From Amycolatopsis viridis (GTDB lineage Bacteria; Actinomycetota; Actinomycetes; Mycobacteriales; Pseudonocardiaceae): 64,000 nucleotides of DNA. The position numbers and the translations under genes are program-made. Positions 63,213 through 64,000 of the stretch are shown piece after piece (positions within the stretch are counted from its first letter, which is position 1; the number at the start of each line of letters is the position of its first letter). The DNA is taken from the NCBI RefSeq assembly GCF_011758765.1, contig NZ_JAANOU010000001.1, forward strand, positions 2,852,001 to 2,916,000, in the 5' to 3' direction. Under the pieces are notes generated by a model, which searched no databases, was not told the DNA's origin, and saw nothing but the letters and a program-made list of their open reading frames with translations.

Positions 63213-64000
<788 letters not shown>

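Overview
This 64-kb window is high-GC chromosomal DNA from an actinobacterium, most likely a Pseudonocardiales member such as Amycolatopsis. That placement is an inference. It rests on frequent GTG starts, ATGA/GTGA-coupled genes, apparent leaderless promoters (TAGGTT a few bases before the start codon), two DosR-type regulators with a DosS-like kinase, an actinobacterial-type malate dehydrogenase, a ChaB/Rho_N protein and rodlin-like secreted proteins. I see no rRNA, tRNA, CRISPR array, transposase or prophage. Both ends cut through genes: a 3-hydroxyacyl-CoA dehydrogenase on the left and malate dehydrogenase on the right.

Region 1 (1-10.5 kb) is a catabolic locus. A coupled plus-strand operon encodes two 3-hydroxyacyl-CoA dehydrogenase-family proteins, a BadI/MenB-like crotonase, an acyl-CoA dehydrogenase and an acyl-CoA ligase, as expected for CoA-dependent breakdown of an alicyclic or aromatic acid. 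Opposite it lie a 2-hydroxyacid dehydrogenase, a carboxymuconolactone-decarboxylase-family protein, a GntR/FCD regulator, a cysteine hydrolase, a 3-hydroxyisobutyrate-dehydrogenase-like enzyme and an MHS-type importer. The short palindrome TGTC-N-GACA recurs at their promoters and probably defines the GntR regulon. The substrate cannot be read from sequence.

Region 2 (10.7-22 kb) holds a secreted transglycosylase-like protein, an HSL-type esterase divergent from an OhrR-like MarR regulator, an amidohydrolase, a DUF1015 protein, a hydrolase, and an AraC regulator divergent from a flavin monooxygenase / GMC oxidase / acetoacetate-decarboxylase-like operon.

Region 3 (22-24 kb) carries two tandemly duplicated small secreted rodlin-like genes. 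Each is followed by two hairpins; the first hairpin differs between the copies by compensated base pairs.

Region 4 (24-40 kb) looks like a hypoxia/redox area. It contains two DosR-like response regulators, a DosS-like GAF/GAF kinase with the heme-ligand histidine, glutamine-dependent NAD synthetase, and a three-subunit formate dehydrogenase. The catalytic subunit of the last is a selenoprotein: an in-frame TGA is followed at 11 nt by a canonical bacterial SECIS hairpin.

Region 5 (40-44 kb) is a less GC-rich patch with a catalase-like fragment protein, a HEAT-repeat-like orphan and a small secreted protein. The rest (44-64 kb) is mixed housekeeping and stress genes: two MFS/TetR pairs, an alpha-methylacyl-CoA racemase, ChaB, SDR, M20 and M3 peptidases, UppP, a phosphohistidine-type phosphatase, a decayed methyltransferase pseudogene, a MerR-controlled hydrolase and malate dehydrogenase. 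Several convergent gene pairs are separated by long perfect hairpins that can end transcription in both directions.
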